A stretch of DNA of 64,000 nt from the NCBI GenBank assembly GCA_003963115.1, contig RXJQ01000006.1, forward strand, positions 1 to 64,000, read 5' to 3'. Under the pieces are notes generated by a model. The model did no database searches. It was not told the DNA's origin and saw only the letters and a program-made list of their open reading frames with translations. Numbering within the stretch: the first letter of the stretch is position 1; the number at the start of each line of letters is the position of its first letter. This DNA comes from Burkholderiales bacterium. GTDB lineage: Bacteria > Pseudomonadota > Gammaproteobacteria > Burkholderiales > Burkholderiaceae_C. A program made the position numbers and the translations under genes. Positions 51,079 through 62,362 of this stretch are shown piece after piece.

Positions 51079-51273
51079 TCACCCGCGCAGACGCATGATC
51101 AGGTTTTCTGCCTCCAGCATGGCTTCACGCTGGGCATTTTCGTCGGTCATGAATGCCAGCTCCTGCAGGGACATTTTCAGGTTCATCAAGCCATCGCGAA
51201 GGTTGAACAGGGCGGCTTGAACCTCTTGCAGCTGAGTCTGGCTGGGCTCGGTTGGGTTGTTGTGGTTGGACAT
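51079..51273 (-). CDS. Small helical protein, unknown function
   Basis: A 64-residue protein, MSNHNNPTEPSQTQL then a predicted long helix (EVQAALFNLRDGLMNLKMSL, DENAQREAMLEAENLIMRL). ATG 51273 has GGAGAG eight bases upstream. No signal peptide or membrane helix. It lies between the DUF167 gene and ettA on the same strand. I do not recognise it. Confidence 0.65.
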   Translation of the reverse strand: MSNHNNPTEPSQTQLQEVQAALFNLRDGLMNLKMSLQELAFMTDENAQREAMLEAENLIMRLRG

Positions 51274-51420
51274 GACCTTGCTCTCCGGCCCCTTGTAACT
51301 TCATACCTGCCGGGCGTGGGGCGAGTGCGCAACCGACATGTACGCACTGTAGTCCTGAGCTGTGAGGTGGGGTAGCGCTTGATTAAGGGGTGATGACAGC
51401 GCGCTGCCAGCATGCGGTTT

Positions 51421-51771
51421 TCAGTTTTGCAATATGGGCTGGCGACGCAGCCAGGCCTCCACCTGAGGGGCGTCCACGGCCAGCGCCCACTGCTTTCTTC
51501 GGCTGGAGGCACCCCGTATCAGTTCGACCTGCCCTTGGCTGAGACCGATTTCCTTGGCCAACCACTTGCGCAAGGCCTCGTTGGCGGCGCCGTCGACCGG
51601 CGGGGCGGCCAGTCGCACCCGCAAGGCACCATCGTGCCAGCCAACCAGTTCGGTCTTCTTGGCGTTCGGCGAGACGCTGACGTCAAGCACGACACGTTGG
51701 TTGCTGCCCCTGCCCTCAATGCGCATGCAAGGCCAGGGGGCCGAAGGGGAGGGTGTGGTGCTGGCGCTCAT
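51421..51771 (-). CDS. DUF167 (YggU) family protein
   Basis: A 116-residue protein of the DUF167 fold, with VSVSPNAKKTELVG, LRVRLAAPPVDGAANEALRK and VELIRGASSRRK, the conserved strands and Lys/Arg-rich loop of the family. Function is not established. A terminator for the upstream minus-strand gene lies at 51795-51819, immediately before its start. Confidence 0.92.
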   Translation of the reverse strand: MSASTTPSPSAPWPCMRIEGRGSNQRVVLDVSVSPNAKKTELVGWHDGALRVRLAAPPVDGAANEALRKWLAKEIGLSQGQVELIRGASSRRKQWALAVDAPQVEAWLRRQPILQN

Positions 51772-51791
51772 GGTGCAGCCGATGATGCCGC

Positions 51792-51819
51792 AAAAGAAAA
51801 ACCCGGCCGAAGCCGGGTT
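51792..51819 (-). terminator. Intrinsic terminator with UUCG loop
   Basis: AACCCGGC (51800-51807), loop CGAA, GCCGGGTT (51812-51819), an 8-bp stem; on the minus strand the loop is TTCG, the very stable tetraloop. It is followed there by TTTCTTTTG. It lies 54 bases after the stop of the histone-like gene, which it closes. Confidence 0.88.
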
Positions 51820-51872
51820 GGGGAACGTCAGCCTGACCCTGGTTCAGGCCGACACAGATTCAGTGAGCTGAA

Positions 51873-52298
51873 TCAGGGCTTGTTGCCCGTCGGGAAAGGC
51901 CACGCGGCTTGAGGGCTCAGCGTGGTCTTTGCGGCCGGAGCGGCTGCCTTTTTAGGGGCAGGGGCAGGCTTGGCGGGGGCAGGCTTCTTGGCAGCAGCCT
52001 TTTTGGCGGCCGGCTTCTTAGCAGCAGGCTTCTTGGCAGCGGCCTTTTTGGCCGGCGCCTTCTTCACTGCTGCCTTTTTGGGAGCAGCCTTCTTGACTGC
52101 AACCTTCTTGGCAGGCGCCTTCTTCGCTGCGGCCTTCTTGGCCGGTGCAGCCTTCTTCACTGCAGCCTTCTTGGCTGCAGCCTTCTTGGCCGGAGCGGCC
52201 TTCTTCACAGCTGCCTTCTTAGCGGGAGCAGCCTTCTTCACAGCGGCCTTCTTGGCCGGAGCAGCTTTCTTAGCTGCCACTTTCTTCGCAGTTGCCAT
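51873..52298 (-). CDS. Lys/Ala-rich histone H1-like protein
   Basis: A 141-residue protein from ATG 52298 with GGAGAT upstream. Almost the whole chain is tandem Lys-Lys-Ala-Ala/Pro units (KKAAPAKKAAVKK type), as in bacterial H1-like proteins and the AlgP C-terminus; a short non-basic tail ends WPFPTGNKP. Such proteins bind DNA through charge and influence nucleoid compaction or transcription. The frame is open further upstream but lacks the repeat. The tandem DNA repeats make copy-number variation likely. Confidence 0.88.
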   Translation of the reverse strand: MATAKKVAAKKAAPAKKAAVKKAAPAKKAAVKKAAPAKKAAAKKAAVKKAAPAKKAAAKKAPAKKVAVKKAAPKKAAVKKAPAKKAAAKKPAAKKPAAKKAAAKKPAPAKPAPAPKKAAAPAAKTTLSPQAAWPFPTGNKP

Positions 52299-52460
52299 AC
52301 GGATCTCCTTGATCAAGTTGCAAAGAGCACTGCATTGCGGAGTGCAATACAGAGATCCATCACCCATCGCCCCCTAGGATCTGAGCGCGGTGTGATAGAT
52401 GGGGTACGTCGGGTCGACATGTCTGGGCTGATCCTTCGTGTGCTCTGTGCGGCCACTTGA

Positions 52461-53690
52461 TCAATCCCAGGACAGGGCACCGCCCGACTGGTATTCGATA
52501 ACACGGGTTTCGAAGAAGTTGCGCTCCTTCTTCAAGTCAATCATTTCACTCATCCACGGAAACGGGTTCTCCTCGTTGGGGAACAACTCTTCCAGGCCAA
52601 TCTGGGTCGCGCGGCGATTGGCGATGTAACGCAGGTAGCCCTTGAACATCGACGCATTCAGGCCCAACACGCCGCGCGGCATGGTGTCCTCGGCATATCG
52701 GTATTCGAGTTCAACAGCTTTAAGAAAAAGTGATTTGATCTCGGCTTTGAACTCCGCCGTCCACAGATGCGGGTTCTCCAGCTTGAGCTGGTTGATGAGG
52801 TCGATGCCGAAATTGCAGTGCATCGATTCATCGCGCAGGATGTATTGATACTGCTCGGCGGCACCCGTCATCTTGTTCTGACGGCCCAGTGCCAGGATCT
52901 GGGTGAAGCCCACGTAGAAGAACAGGCCTTCCATCAGGCAGGCGAACACGATCAGCGACTTCAGCAGCGTCTGGTCGGCTTCCATCGTGCCGGTCTTGAA
53001 GTTCGGGTCCATGATCGCCTCGATGAAGGGGATCAGGAACTCGTCCTTGTCGCGGATGGAGGAGACCTCGTGGTAGGCGTTGAAGATCTCGGACTCGTCC
53101 AGACCCAGCGATTCAACAATGTATTGATAGGCGTGGGTGTGGATGGCTTCCTCGAAAGCCTGGCGCAACAGGAACTGGCGGCACTCGGGCGCCGTGATGT
53201 GGCGGTAGGTGCCCAGCGTGATGTTGTTGGCAGCCAGCGAGTCGGCGGTGACGAAGAAGCCGAGGTTGCGCTTGATGATGCGGCGCTCGTCTTCGCTCAG
53301 ACCGTTCGGGTCTTTCCAGAGCGCGATGTCGCGCGACATGTTCACTTCCTGCGGCATCCAGTGATTGGCGCAGGTGGCCAGATACTTTTCCCAGGCCCAC
53401 TTGTACTTGAAGGGGACGAGCTGGTTGACGTCGGTCTGGCCGTTGATGATGCGCTTGTCCGCCACGTTCACGCGGCGCGCCGATCCACCGGTGGTGGAGG
53501 ATGTCGCGGGCGACGTTGGTTTGGCGGCAGTGGACATGGTGTTGATGCCGGGCGCAATGGATGCGTTGCTGTCAATGCCCGTCGTCATCAGCGGTGACGA
53601 GGCCGTGTTCCGTGCATCGCCAAGCGAAGAGGGCACAGAACCGATGGGCATTGAAGATGATTTGGAGGAGTCGTCTTCCCAGACCAGCAT
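52461..53690 (-). CDS. nrdB: Ribonucleotide reductase class Ia, beta subunit
   Basis: About 409 residues from ATG 53690; AGGA at 53702-53699 lies eight bases upstream, so this is preferred to ATG 53699. It holds the di-iron tyrosyl radical site: [12 protein letters not shown] supplies the metal-binding Glu and His and the radical Tyr at the canonical spacing, and [12 protein letters not shown] supplies a second Glu/His pair. A C-terminal tail binds the alpha subunit. An N-terminal extension of about 60 Ser/Thr/Ala-rich residues precedes the conserved core. nrdA lies upstream on the same strand across a 273-base gap. Confidence 0.95.
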   Translation of the reverse strand: MLVWEDDSSKSSSMPIGSVPSSLGDARNTASSPLMTTGIDSNASIAPGINTMSTAAKPTSPATSSTTGGSARRVNVADKRIINGQTDVNQLVPFKYKWAWEKYLATCANHWMPQEVNMSRDIALWKDPNGLSEDERRIIKRNLGFFVTADSLAANNITLGTYRHITAPECRQFLLRQAFEEAIHTHAYQYIVESLGLDESEIFNAYHEVSSIRDKDEFLIPFIEAIMDPNFKTGTMEADQTLLKSLIVFACLMEGLFFYVGFTQILALGRQNKMTGAAEQYQYILRDESMHCNFGIDLINQLKLENPHLWTAEFKAEIKSLFLKAVELEYRYAEDTMPRGVLGLNASMFKGYLRYIANRRATQIGLEELFPNEENPFPWMSEMIDLKKERNFFETRVIEYQSGGALSWD

Positions 53691-53722
53691 GGTGAACATC
53701 CTATGGAGTCGGATTATGAAAG

Positions 53723-53740
53723 GGTGTTGTTAAAAACACC
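53723..53740. repeat. Short inverted repeat upstream of nrdB
   Basis: GGTGTT (53723-53728) and AACACC (53735-53740) with a 6-base spacer. It lies 33 bases before the nrdB start codon and could form a small hairpin in the leader. Significance uncertain. Confidence 0.35.
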
Positions 53741-53851
53741 AAGCACTTCTTGACATATGAGCCCCTTGGTTGTTGCGGGCTTGCATCGAAAACATCAAGA
53801 AGGCATCGATTGAACTGCTTTTGCACCTCAGTTCAAACCATCAGTTGAACA

Positions 53852-53890
53852 ACAAGGCCTCGCATCTTTGATGAGATGTCGAGGCCTTGT
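53852..53890. terminator. Large hairpin between nrdA and nrdB
   Basis: ACAAGGCCTCG (53852-53862) pairs with CGAGGCCTTGT (53880-53890); the stem continues inward (CATCT against AGATG) after one bulged base. It is an unusually long stem located 74 bases after the nrdA stop. No run of U follows on either strand, so it may be a terminator of another type or an mRNA processing or stability element that sets nrdA to nrdB expression. Confidence 0.5.
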
Positions 53891-53963
53891 GTGTGGCTCA
53901 TGGTTGTTGAGCGTGAACAAGCATGAAGGTCAGCGGGCTTCGATCACTGACATGCTGTGTTGA

Positions 53964-56891
<2,928 letters not shown>

Positions 56892-56991
56892 GTAATTCCC
56901 TTCAGGATCGCCAGGCTGGAGCGGGCTGTGAAAGCGGCATCGAGCCTATTGAAATCAGGCGTTCGGTGAGGCCGAGCGCCAACTGCGGAAG

Positions 56992-57007
56992 ACACTATAT
57001 CTGGTGT
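56992..57007. promoter_or_regulatory. NrdR box 1
   Basis: ACACTATATCTGGTGT, close to the known NrdR box consensus, about 100 bases upstream of the nrdA start codon. It is the promoter-distal partner on the coding side of a second box; the pair has canonical spacing. Confidence 0.8.
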
Positions 57008-57023
57008 TTTGGGGTGCTGTTGA

Positions 57024-57039
57024 GCACTACCTGTAGTGT
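57024..57039. promoter_or_regulatory. NrdR box 2
   Basis: GCACTACCTGTAGTGT is a second, more palindromic NrdR-type box. Its start is 32 bases from that of box 1, about three helical turns, which fits the paired boxes bound by NrdR tetramers upstream of ribonucleotide reductase genes. nrdR itself is not in this window. Confidence 0.75.
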
Positions 57040-57144
57040 CTGGGTGTGACTATAACGCTTTTTTACACCCACCCCTCAAATAAGTGTTGGAGCAAGGGAA
57101 ATCGCCAATGGGGGAAGCCGGCATGACAGCCGAGACGAAGCCGG

Positions 57145-57801
57145 TTAAGCGCGCTGATCGGTGTCTGAGTGCATCGCATCGAGGGCCTTGTCTAGGCCTG
57201 CGAATTGCGTGGCGGGCCGCCCTGTCAGCGCTTGCAGATGGGCCCAATCGAAGGCCGATCCAGGGTCGCGTTTGCGGCCTGGCGCGATGTGCGCATGTCC
57301 GGCAATCTGATCGATGGGCCAGCGTTGCGCGAGCGCATCAAGCAGGGTCTTCAAGGTCTCGTATTGCGCAGCCTCGAAGGACGTGTCTTCCAGGCCTTCG
57401 AGCTCGATGCCTACGCTGTAGTCATTGCAGTTGTCGCGGCCTTGCCAGCTCGAACGACCCGCATGCCATGCACGGTCGTTGACGGAGACGAACTGCAGCA
57501 GTTCGCCATCACGGCGGACCACGAAATGGGCCGAGACCTCGGCGCCGCGTATCTGTTCGAAGTAAGGGTGAGCGGACCAGTCGAGCTGGTTGGTGAACAA
57601 ACGTTCGATCTCGTCGCCGCCATAGATGCCGGGTGGCAGGCTGATCGAGTGGATCACGGCCAGGGTGATCGCAGCGCCTTCGGGGCGAGAGCCGAAGTTG
57701 GGTGAGGGCACGTGGCGGGCATGCGCATACCAACCGTCTTGCCAATCATCGGTGTGGTTCTCGGTGAGGTCGGGCACGTCAGTTCTGGTCGGTGTCGGCA
57801 T
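57145..57801 (-). CDS. ampD: 1,6-anhydro-N-acetylmuramyl-L-alanine amidase
   Basis: A 218-residue cytosolic zinc amidase of peptidoglycan recycling; it removes the peptide from anhydro-muropeptides. Zinc ligands are seen as ITLAVIHSISLPPG (first His), AGHAHIAPGRKRDPG (second His and Asp). The core matches AmpD, with VSAHFVVRRDG and DYSVGIELEGLED. ATG 57801 would overlap pilR by 23 bases; GTG 57777 lies just after the pilR stop and is an alternative start. It is downstream of pilS-pilR on the same strand. Loss would be expected to induce ampC-type beta-lactamases. Confidence 0.93.
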   Translation of the reverse strand: MPTPTRTDVPDLTENHTDDWQDGWYAHARHVPSPNFGSRPEGAAITLAVIHSISLPPGIYGGDEIERLFTNQLDWSAHPYFEQIRGAEVSAHFVVRRDGELLQFVSVNDRAWHAGRSSWQGRDNCNDYSVGIELEGLEDTSFEAAQYETLKTLLDALAQRWPIDQIAGHAHIAPGRKRDPGSAFDWAHLQALTGRPATQFAGLDKALDAMHSDTDQRA

Positions 57802-59317
57802 CGGGGTCGAAGCGTTCGCCCAGCACGATGCCCTGGTCCGTCACCTGCACGCCGAGGCGAGCCATGCGGTAGCGCATCTGGCGCAATGACAGGCCCAGGC
57901 TGGCGCCAGCAGCCGTGCGGTTAAGGCGGTGCTTTTCGAGGGCCTGTACGAGGATGTCGCGCTCGATCTGGTCGAGGTGGGCGGCGAGGTCGCTGGGCAG
58001 CGGCAGGGGCTGGCCGGCCGTGCTGCTGGCCAGGTTGATGGGCGCGGGTAGTTCGATCTCGATGTTGTCCAGCGATGGCGCGGGTGTGCTCAGGCCCAGG
58101 TCTTCCGGCTCCAGGATGTGGTGGGTGCTCAGGGCCACGGCGCGGTGCAGCAGATTCTCCAACTCGCGCACATTGCCGGGGAAGCGGTGGCTGAGCAGGG
58201 CCGATTGCGCGGCCATGCTCAACTGCGGCACGTTGGGCAGGCCCGACTCCTGCGCGATGCGTTCCAGGATGCGCTGGCTCAGTAAAGGCAGGTCTTCCAG
58301 CCTTTCGCGCAAGGCTGGCAAGGTGATCTGGATGACGTTGAGGCGGTAGAACAAGTCCTGGCGGAAGCGGCCGCCGGCCACTTCGGCCTGCAGGTCCTTG
58401 TGCGTGGCGCTGAGGATGCGCACATCAACCAGGACTTCCTGCGTGGCACCCACTGCGCGTACCGCGCGCTCCTGGATGGCGCGCAGCAGCTTGGACTGCA
58501 TGGCCAGAGGCAGGTCGCCGATCTCGTCCAGAAACAGCGTGCCGCCGTTGGCGGCCTGGAAAAAACCTTCGCGTTCCTCGGTAGCGCCGGTGAAGGCCCC
58601 TTTGCGGTAGCCGAAGAACTCGGCTTCGAGCAGTTGTTCAGGGATGGCGCCGCAGTTGACGGCGATGAAAGGCTGTGCCCCGCGGTTGCTGACGTCATGG
58701 ATGGCGCGCGCCACCAGCTCTTTGCCGGTACCGGACTCGCCCCACAACAGCACGGGTGCCATGCTGCGCGCGACCTTGTCGATCATCACGCGCACCTGCT
58801 GCATGCTGGCGCTGTTGCCGGCCAGACGCGAGAGGGCAGAGCGCCCTTTGCCTGGGCCCTTGTCCGTTTTGACGTGCGCCGTGCCGCTTGTTGGCCCGGG
58901 GCCAGCTGTGGACGCAGGCTCGACTGCACTGGAGGGCGGTGGCTCGTTGCTCAGCGCCGAGGCCACCACGGATCGGAACTGCTTGAGGTCCACCGGCTTG
59001 GTCAGGTAGTCGTAGGCACCAGCCTTGAGTGCGCTGACCGCGTTCTCGGCGGAGCCATAGGCCGTGATGACGATGGCCTTCTCGGAGCGGCCTTCAGCTT
59101 CGATCTGCTTGAGGATGTCCAGACCCGTGCCGTCGGGCAGGCGCATGTCCGTGATGACGGCGCTGAAGCGCTGCTCGGCCAGCAGCTGGCGGGCGTCTTC
59201 CACGCTGCCGGCGGTTTCGATGTCATAGCCCTCGCGCAGCAGCGTCAGCTCGTAGAGCGTGCGCAGATCGGGCTCGTCGTCGACGACGAGCAGGCGATGG
59301 TGGGTGGAGGCGCTCAT
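57779..59317 (-). CDS. pilR: Sigma-54-dependent response regulator PilR
   Basis: A 512-residue NtrC-family regulator from ATG 59317. The receiver (1-120) has LLVVDDEPDL and the phospho-acceptor Asp in VITDMRLPDG. The AAA+ domain (about 205-440) has GESGTGKELVARA (Walker A), GAFTGA (sigma-54 contact) and GGTLFLDEIGDL. The C-terminal Fis-type helix-turn-helix is RTAAGASLGLSLRQMRYR. It is encoded with overlap (ATGA, 59314-59317) after its kinase pilS, so both are translated together. PilR usually activates pilA from a sigma-54 promoter; no pilin genes lie in this window. Confidence 0.9.
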   Translation of the reverse strand: MSASTHHRLLVVDDEPDLRTLYELTLLREGYDIETAGSVEDARQLLAEQRFSAVITDMRLPDGTGLDILKQIEAEGRSEKAIVITAYGSAENAVSALKAGAYDYLTKPVDLKQFRSVVASALSNEPPPSSAVEPASTAGPGPTSGTAHVKTDKGPGKGRSALSRLAGNSASMQQVRVMIDKVARSMAPVLLWGESGTGKELVARAIHDVSNRGAQPFIAVNCGAIPEQLLEAEFFGYRKGAFTGATEEREGFFQAANGGTLFLDEIGDLPLAMQSKLLRAIQERAVRAVGATQEVLVDVRILSATHKDLQAEVAGGRFRQDLFYRLNVIQITLPALRERLEDLPLLSQRILERIAQESGLPNVPQLSMAAQSALLSHRFPGNVRELENLLHRAVALSTHHILEPEDLGLSTPAPSLDNIEIELPAPINLASSTAGQPLPLPSDLAAHLDQIERDILVQALEKHRLNRTAAGASLGLSLRQMRYRMARLGVQVTDQGIVLGERFDPDADTDQN

Positions 59318-61179
59318 GCGGAGTGGTTGTTCTGGGCGGGAGGCTCGATGGGCACGGTCAAGAAGAATTCGTTGCGGTGGCGCAGAGGCGGCGGGTGCAG
59401 GCGATAGTCGATGTGGGCGCCGTGCCGCTCGCACAGTTCACGGCAAATATACAGGCCCAGTCCCGTGCCCCGGCTGCGCGTGGAGAAGAAAGGCTCGAAC
59501 AGCGAGCGCTCTGTCTCACCCGACACGGGCTCGCCGTCGTTCGATACCGAGATCATCAGCATGCCGGATGGGTCCGCGGACGGCATCCAGCGCAGGGCGA
59601 CGCCGATGGCGCCGGGCTCACCCGTGTTGTAGCGCAAGGCGTTGTCCAGCAGGTTCACCAGCACGCGCTGAAGGTGATCGGGCTCGAAGCGGATCTTGAG
59701 ATGCGGGTAGCTGGGGGCACGCTGGCAACCCGAGGTGTCGATGTCGAGCAGGCTGTCTTCGCCGGCCTGCAGGCCCTGGGTGCTGCGCCAGTCGTTGCAG
59801 ATGGCCACGATGGTCTCGATCGGGTCAATGGCCGGGGCGGGAGGGCGCACGCCTGGTGCCACGGCCAGGATGTCGTCGATGATGTGCTTGAGGCGGGCGA
59901 CGTTGTCGGTGACCAACTGCGTCAGCTTCTTCTGCGTGGGTGTGGCCGCGTCTTCTGCCAGCAGGGCATTGGCTTGCGAGATGGCGGCCAGCGGATTGCG
60001 GATCTCGTGCGCGATGCCTGCCGACATGCGCCCCATGGCCGCGAGCTTGTCCTGGCGCTGGCGGCTGCGGATGGCGCGCAGGTCTTCCAGCAGCATCACG
60101 CACATGTCTTCGGATGTGCGCCCGCCTTTGCCTTTGGTGAAGCGCACGCGCAGGCGCAGGTCGCGCTGGGTCTGGTCATCGAACTGGACCTTGACCTCCT
60201 GGCCTTCTTCGGCCCACGAGGGGTGCCCCAGCGCCTGCTCCACCGCCTCGATCAGGCTGGCCCAGGCGGGCACACCTCTCAACTGGAAGGGGGCGGGTGA
60301 CACCAGACCTTGCGGGGCCAGCAGGCGGCGTGCGGCAGGGTTGGCGGTGCGCACGCGGCCTTGGCGGTCCACCACCATCACGCCCTCGCTCATTTCCTCG
60401 ATCACCAGGCGGTTGAGCTGGGCTTGCTGGCGCGCCAGTTCCAGGCTGCCGCGTGCGCTGCGCTCTTCCTTGACCAACCGGGCCGACAGCTCGCTGGCCA
60501 GTGCGGCAATGGCGAAGAGGCCGAAGCCCGTCAAGCCGGCCTGGGTCATCAGCTGTGTGAGGTTGTTGCTGTCGTTGCCTTGCAGCCAGGCTGCTGAGAG
60601 CAGGCTGAGTGTGGCCGCTGCCGCTACGCCCAGCGCCATGATGCGCGTCATCAAGACCGCTGCCATGAGCACGGGCAGCACCAGCAGGGCCTGCGAGTTC
60701 AGTGTGCTGCCGGTGAAAAAATGCATGACCGCGAAGAAGCCGAGGTCGATGCCGACGCTCACGATGGCCTCGCGCGGCGAGAGCGATTGCAGTTCGGTGC
60801 GGTCAGGACGGGCCCGGCTGGGCCACAGCAGCAAGGCCAGGGTGACCAGCACGTAGCCGCCTGCCGACAGCAGGGCCCACAGTGGCGGGCGGGTGCCCAA
60901 CAGCCAGTAGCCGATGACCAGGCTGAGCAGCAGCACGGCCAGTGCAAAACGCGCTGTCAGGAAGGCCCGGTAGATGCGGTGAAACGAGGGGCGGTTGAGG
61001 TCCGTTTTGGCAACGCTGCCATCGGTCCTGGCCTGTGTTGAGCGATGGCGCGGCGGCAGTTGCGTGCTGTCGGCAAAGGCATTGTCGGCCACGGACGGAT
61101 CGACCCAGGGGACGGTGTCTGCAGGCGCAGGGGCGCCGAACCAGGAGGCTTGGGAGTCGCGGTTGGAGGTCGAGGTCAT
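59314..61179 (-). CDS. pilS: Sensor histidine kinase PilS
   Basis: A 621-residue membrane kinase from ATG 61179. After an N-terminal soluble stretch of about 75 residues come at least five, possibly six, membrane helices (AVLLLSLVIGYWLLG, YVLVTLALLLW, MALGVAAAATLSLLS, FGLFAIAAL), as in PilS. A PAS-like segment (about 300-390) precedes HisKA with MSAGIAHEIRNPLAAIS and HATPase_c with RGTGLGLYICRELCERHG. It overlaps pilR by four bases. The family senses pilin in the inner membrane; sequence here supports the family, not the ligand. Confidence 0.88.
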   Translation of the reverse strand: MTSTSNRDSQASWFGAPAPADTVPWVDPSVADNAFADSTQLPPRHRSTQARTDGSVAKTDLNRPSFHRIYRAFLTARFALAVLLLSLVIGYWLLGTRPPLWALLSAGGYVLVTLALLLWPSRARPDRTELQSLSPREAIVSVGIDLGFFAVMHFFTGSTLNSQALLVLPVLMAAVLMTRIMALGVAAAATLSLLSAAWLQGNDSNNLTQLMTQAGLTGFGLFAIAALASELSARLVKEERSARGSLELARQQAQLNRLVIEEMSEGVMVVDRQGRVRTANPAARRLLAPQGLVSPAPFQLRGVPAWASLIEAVEQALGHPSWAEEGQEVKVQFDDQTQRDLRLRVRFTKGKGGRTSEDMCVMLLEDLRAIRSRQRQDKLAAMGRMSAGIAHEIRNPLAAISQANALLAEDAATPTQKKLTQLVTDNVARLKHIIDDILAVAPGVRPPAPAIDPIETIVAICNDWRSTQGLQAGEDSLLDIDTSGCQRAPSYPHLKIRFEPDHLQRVLVNLLDNALRYNTGEPGAIGVALRWMPSADPSGMLMISVSNDGEPVSGETERSLFEPFFSTRSRGTGLGLYICRELCERHGAHIDYRLHPPPLRHRNEFFLTVPIEPPAQNNHSA

Positions 61180-61193
61180 GAAGGGCCCGGGCC

Positions 61194-61448
61194 TCAGTGC
61201 CCGGCGGGGCCAGCCTGCAGATGGGCTTTGCCGCAATAGGTGTGCCCTTGCGCATCCTTGATGGATTCGCCCTCGGGCAGGTGCAGGCCGCAATGGGCGC
61301 ACTGGACCATGTTTTCCGCTTGTGGTGGTGCGGGCGGTGGCGAAGCGGGCTTTTTTGCTGTGTTGCCGGATGACTGGCGCCAGCCCTTCAAGGCAGGCGA
61401 GTAGAAGAACCAGATGAGCAGCAGGGCGAGCAGGAGGTACTTGAACAT
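61194..61448 (-). CDS. PP0621-like small zinc-ribbon membrane protein
   Basis: An 84-residue protein. The first helix (FKYLLLALLLIWFFYSPALK) anchors it; a Pro-rich linker is followed by VQCAHCGLHLPEGE and GHTYCGKAH, four metal ligands of zinc-ribbon type. The size and pattern match small PP0621-type proteins that sit upstream of pilS in betaproteobacteria. Its function is unknown. It lies 14 bases before pilS on the same strand. Confidence 0.85.
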   Translation of the reverse strand: MFKYLLLALLLIWFFYSPALKGWRQSSGNTAKKPASPPPAPPQAENMVQCAHCGLHLPEGESIKDAQGHTYCGKAHLQAGPAGH

Positions 61449-61456
61449 GCGTGAGC

Positions 61457-62329
61457 TCAGGTATTGATCGGGCGATGCAAGACCACCTCCAGCACGAAGC
61501 GCGAGCCGACATAGGCCAGCAGCAGCAAGGTGGAGCCCGCGACGAGCCAGCCCACAGCCTGACGCCCTCGCCAGCCAAAGCGCGCCCGACCGATCAGCAG
61601 CACGGCGAAGACCAGCCACGACAGCACCGAGAACACGGTCTTGTGATCCCAGTGCCAGGGTTTGGCAAACAGGGCACCCAGGACAAGGGTCAGGCTCAGC
61701 ATCACGAAACCGGCGGCCACGAAGCGCAGGGTCAATGACTCCAGTCGCAAAAGCGGCATGCCCAGGGCTTGCCCGGGCAGGCCGGGCGAGGGGATCTGGC
61801 CGGATGCTGGCTTGGCGCGCAACTGCTTTTCCGCATGCCTGAGCAAGGCGGCGTGCAGCAGTGCCGCGCCAATCAGGCCGTAGGACGCGAAACCGGTCAG
61901 CCAATGCAGAGGCGCCAGAGGAGGCACACTTTCAGGATGCGCCTGACCTGGAAAGCGCCAGGCCAAGGCCACGGTCACCGCAGCCAGCAGGGCCAACGCC
62001 CTGCGCACGCTGGGCAGGCCCAGTCGCCGGTTTTCAATGGCGTACACGGCCAGCACCAGCCAGGTGGTCACCGACAAGGCCGGCGCGAAGCCAAAACGGG
62101 CGTGCAGGGTGGTGCCATCAAAAGAGACGGTGTCCAGCCAGATGGCCACGGCCTGTGCCAGCCAGCCTAGACACAATGCGGCCCAGATAGGCTTCTCATG
62201 GGGCTTTTCATGGCTTTTGTCCTGCGCAGCCGGGGTCGTTGGCCAGGCGCCGGCCAGCGCATAAGCCAGCACCGCCAGACCGCTGGGCCAGGTTGTGGGC
62301 GACGACAACAAGGTGGACGATAAAATCAT
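61457..62329 (-). CDS. CcsA/YpjD-like cytochrome c assembly membrane protein
   Basis: A 290-residue inner-membrane protein with about eight hydrophobic helices. The segment AKPWHWDHKTVFSVLSWLVF carries the WxWD-type motif of the CcsA/CcmC heme-handling superfamily. It is shorter than CcsA itself and corresponds to the YpjD-type branch of unknown role; heme transport is inferred only. It is divergent from ffh, and the start codon (62327-62329) overlaps the probable ffh promoter region. The PP0621-like gene follows nine bases downstream. Confidence 0.85.
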   Translation of the reverse strand: MILSSTLLSSPTTWPSGLAVLAYALAGAWPTTPAAQDKSHEKPHEKPIWAALCLGWLAQAVAIWLDTVSFDGTTLHARFGFAPALSVTTWLVLAVYAIENRRLGLPSVRRALALLAAVTVALAWRFPGQAHPESVPPLAPLHWLTGFASYGLIGAALLHAALLRHAEKQLRAKPASGQIPSPGLPGQALGMPLLRLESLTLRFVAAGFVMLSLTLVLGALFAKPWHWDHKTVFSVLSWLVFAVLLIGRARFGWRGRQAVGWLVAGSTLLLLAYVGSRFVLEVVLHRPINT

Positions 62330-62362
62330 GCGACGAGTTTAAGAGCACAAGCAGCTACTTTC

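Noticed and set aside
51922-52377. Plus-strand Ala/Gly/Leu/Phe-rich frame opposite the histone-like gene
   Set aside because: The repeats read as Lys/Ala units on the minus strand with a good start and terminator; the opposite frame only looks hydrophobic because of the repeat complement.
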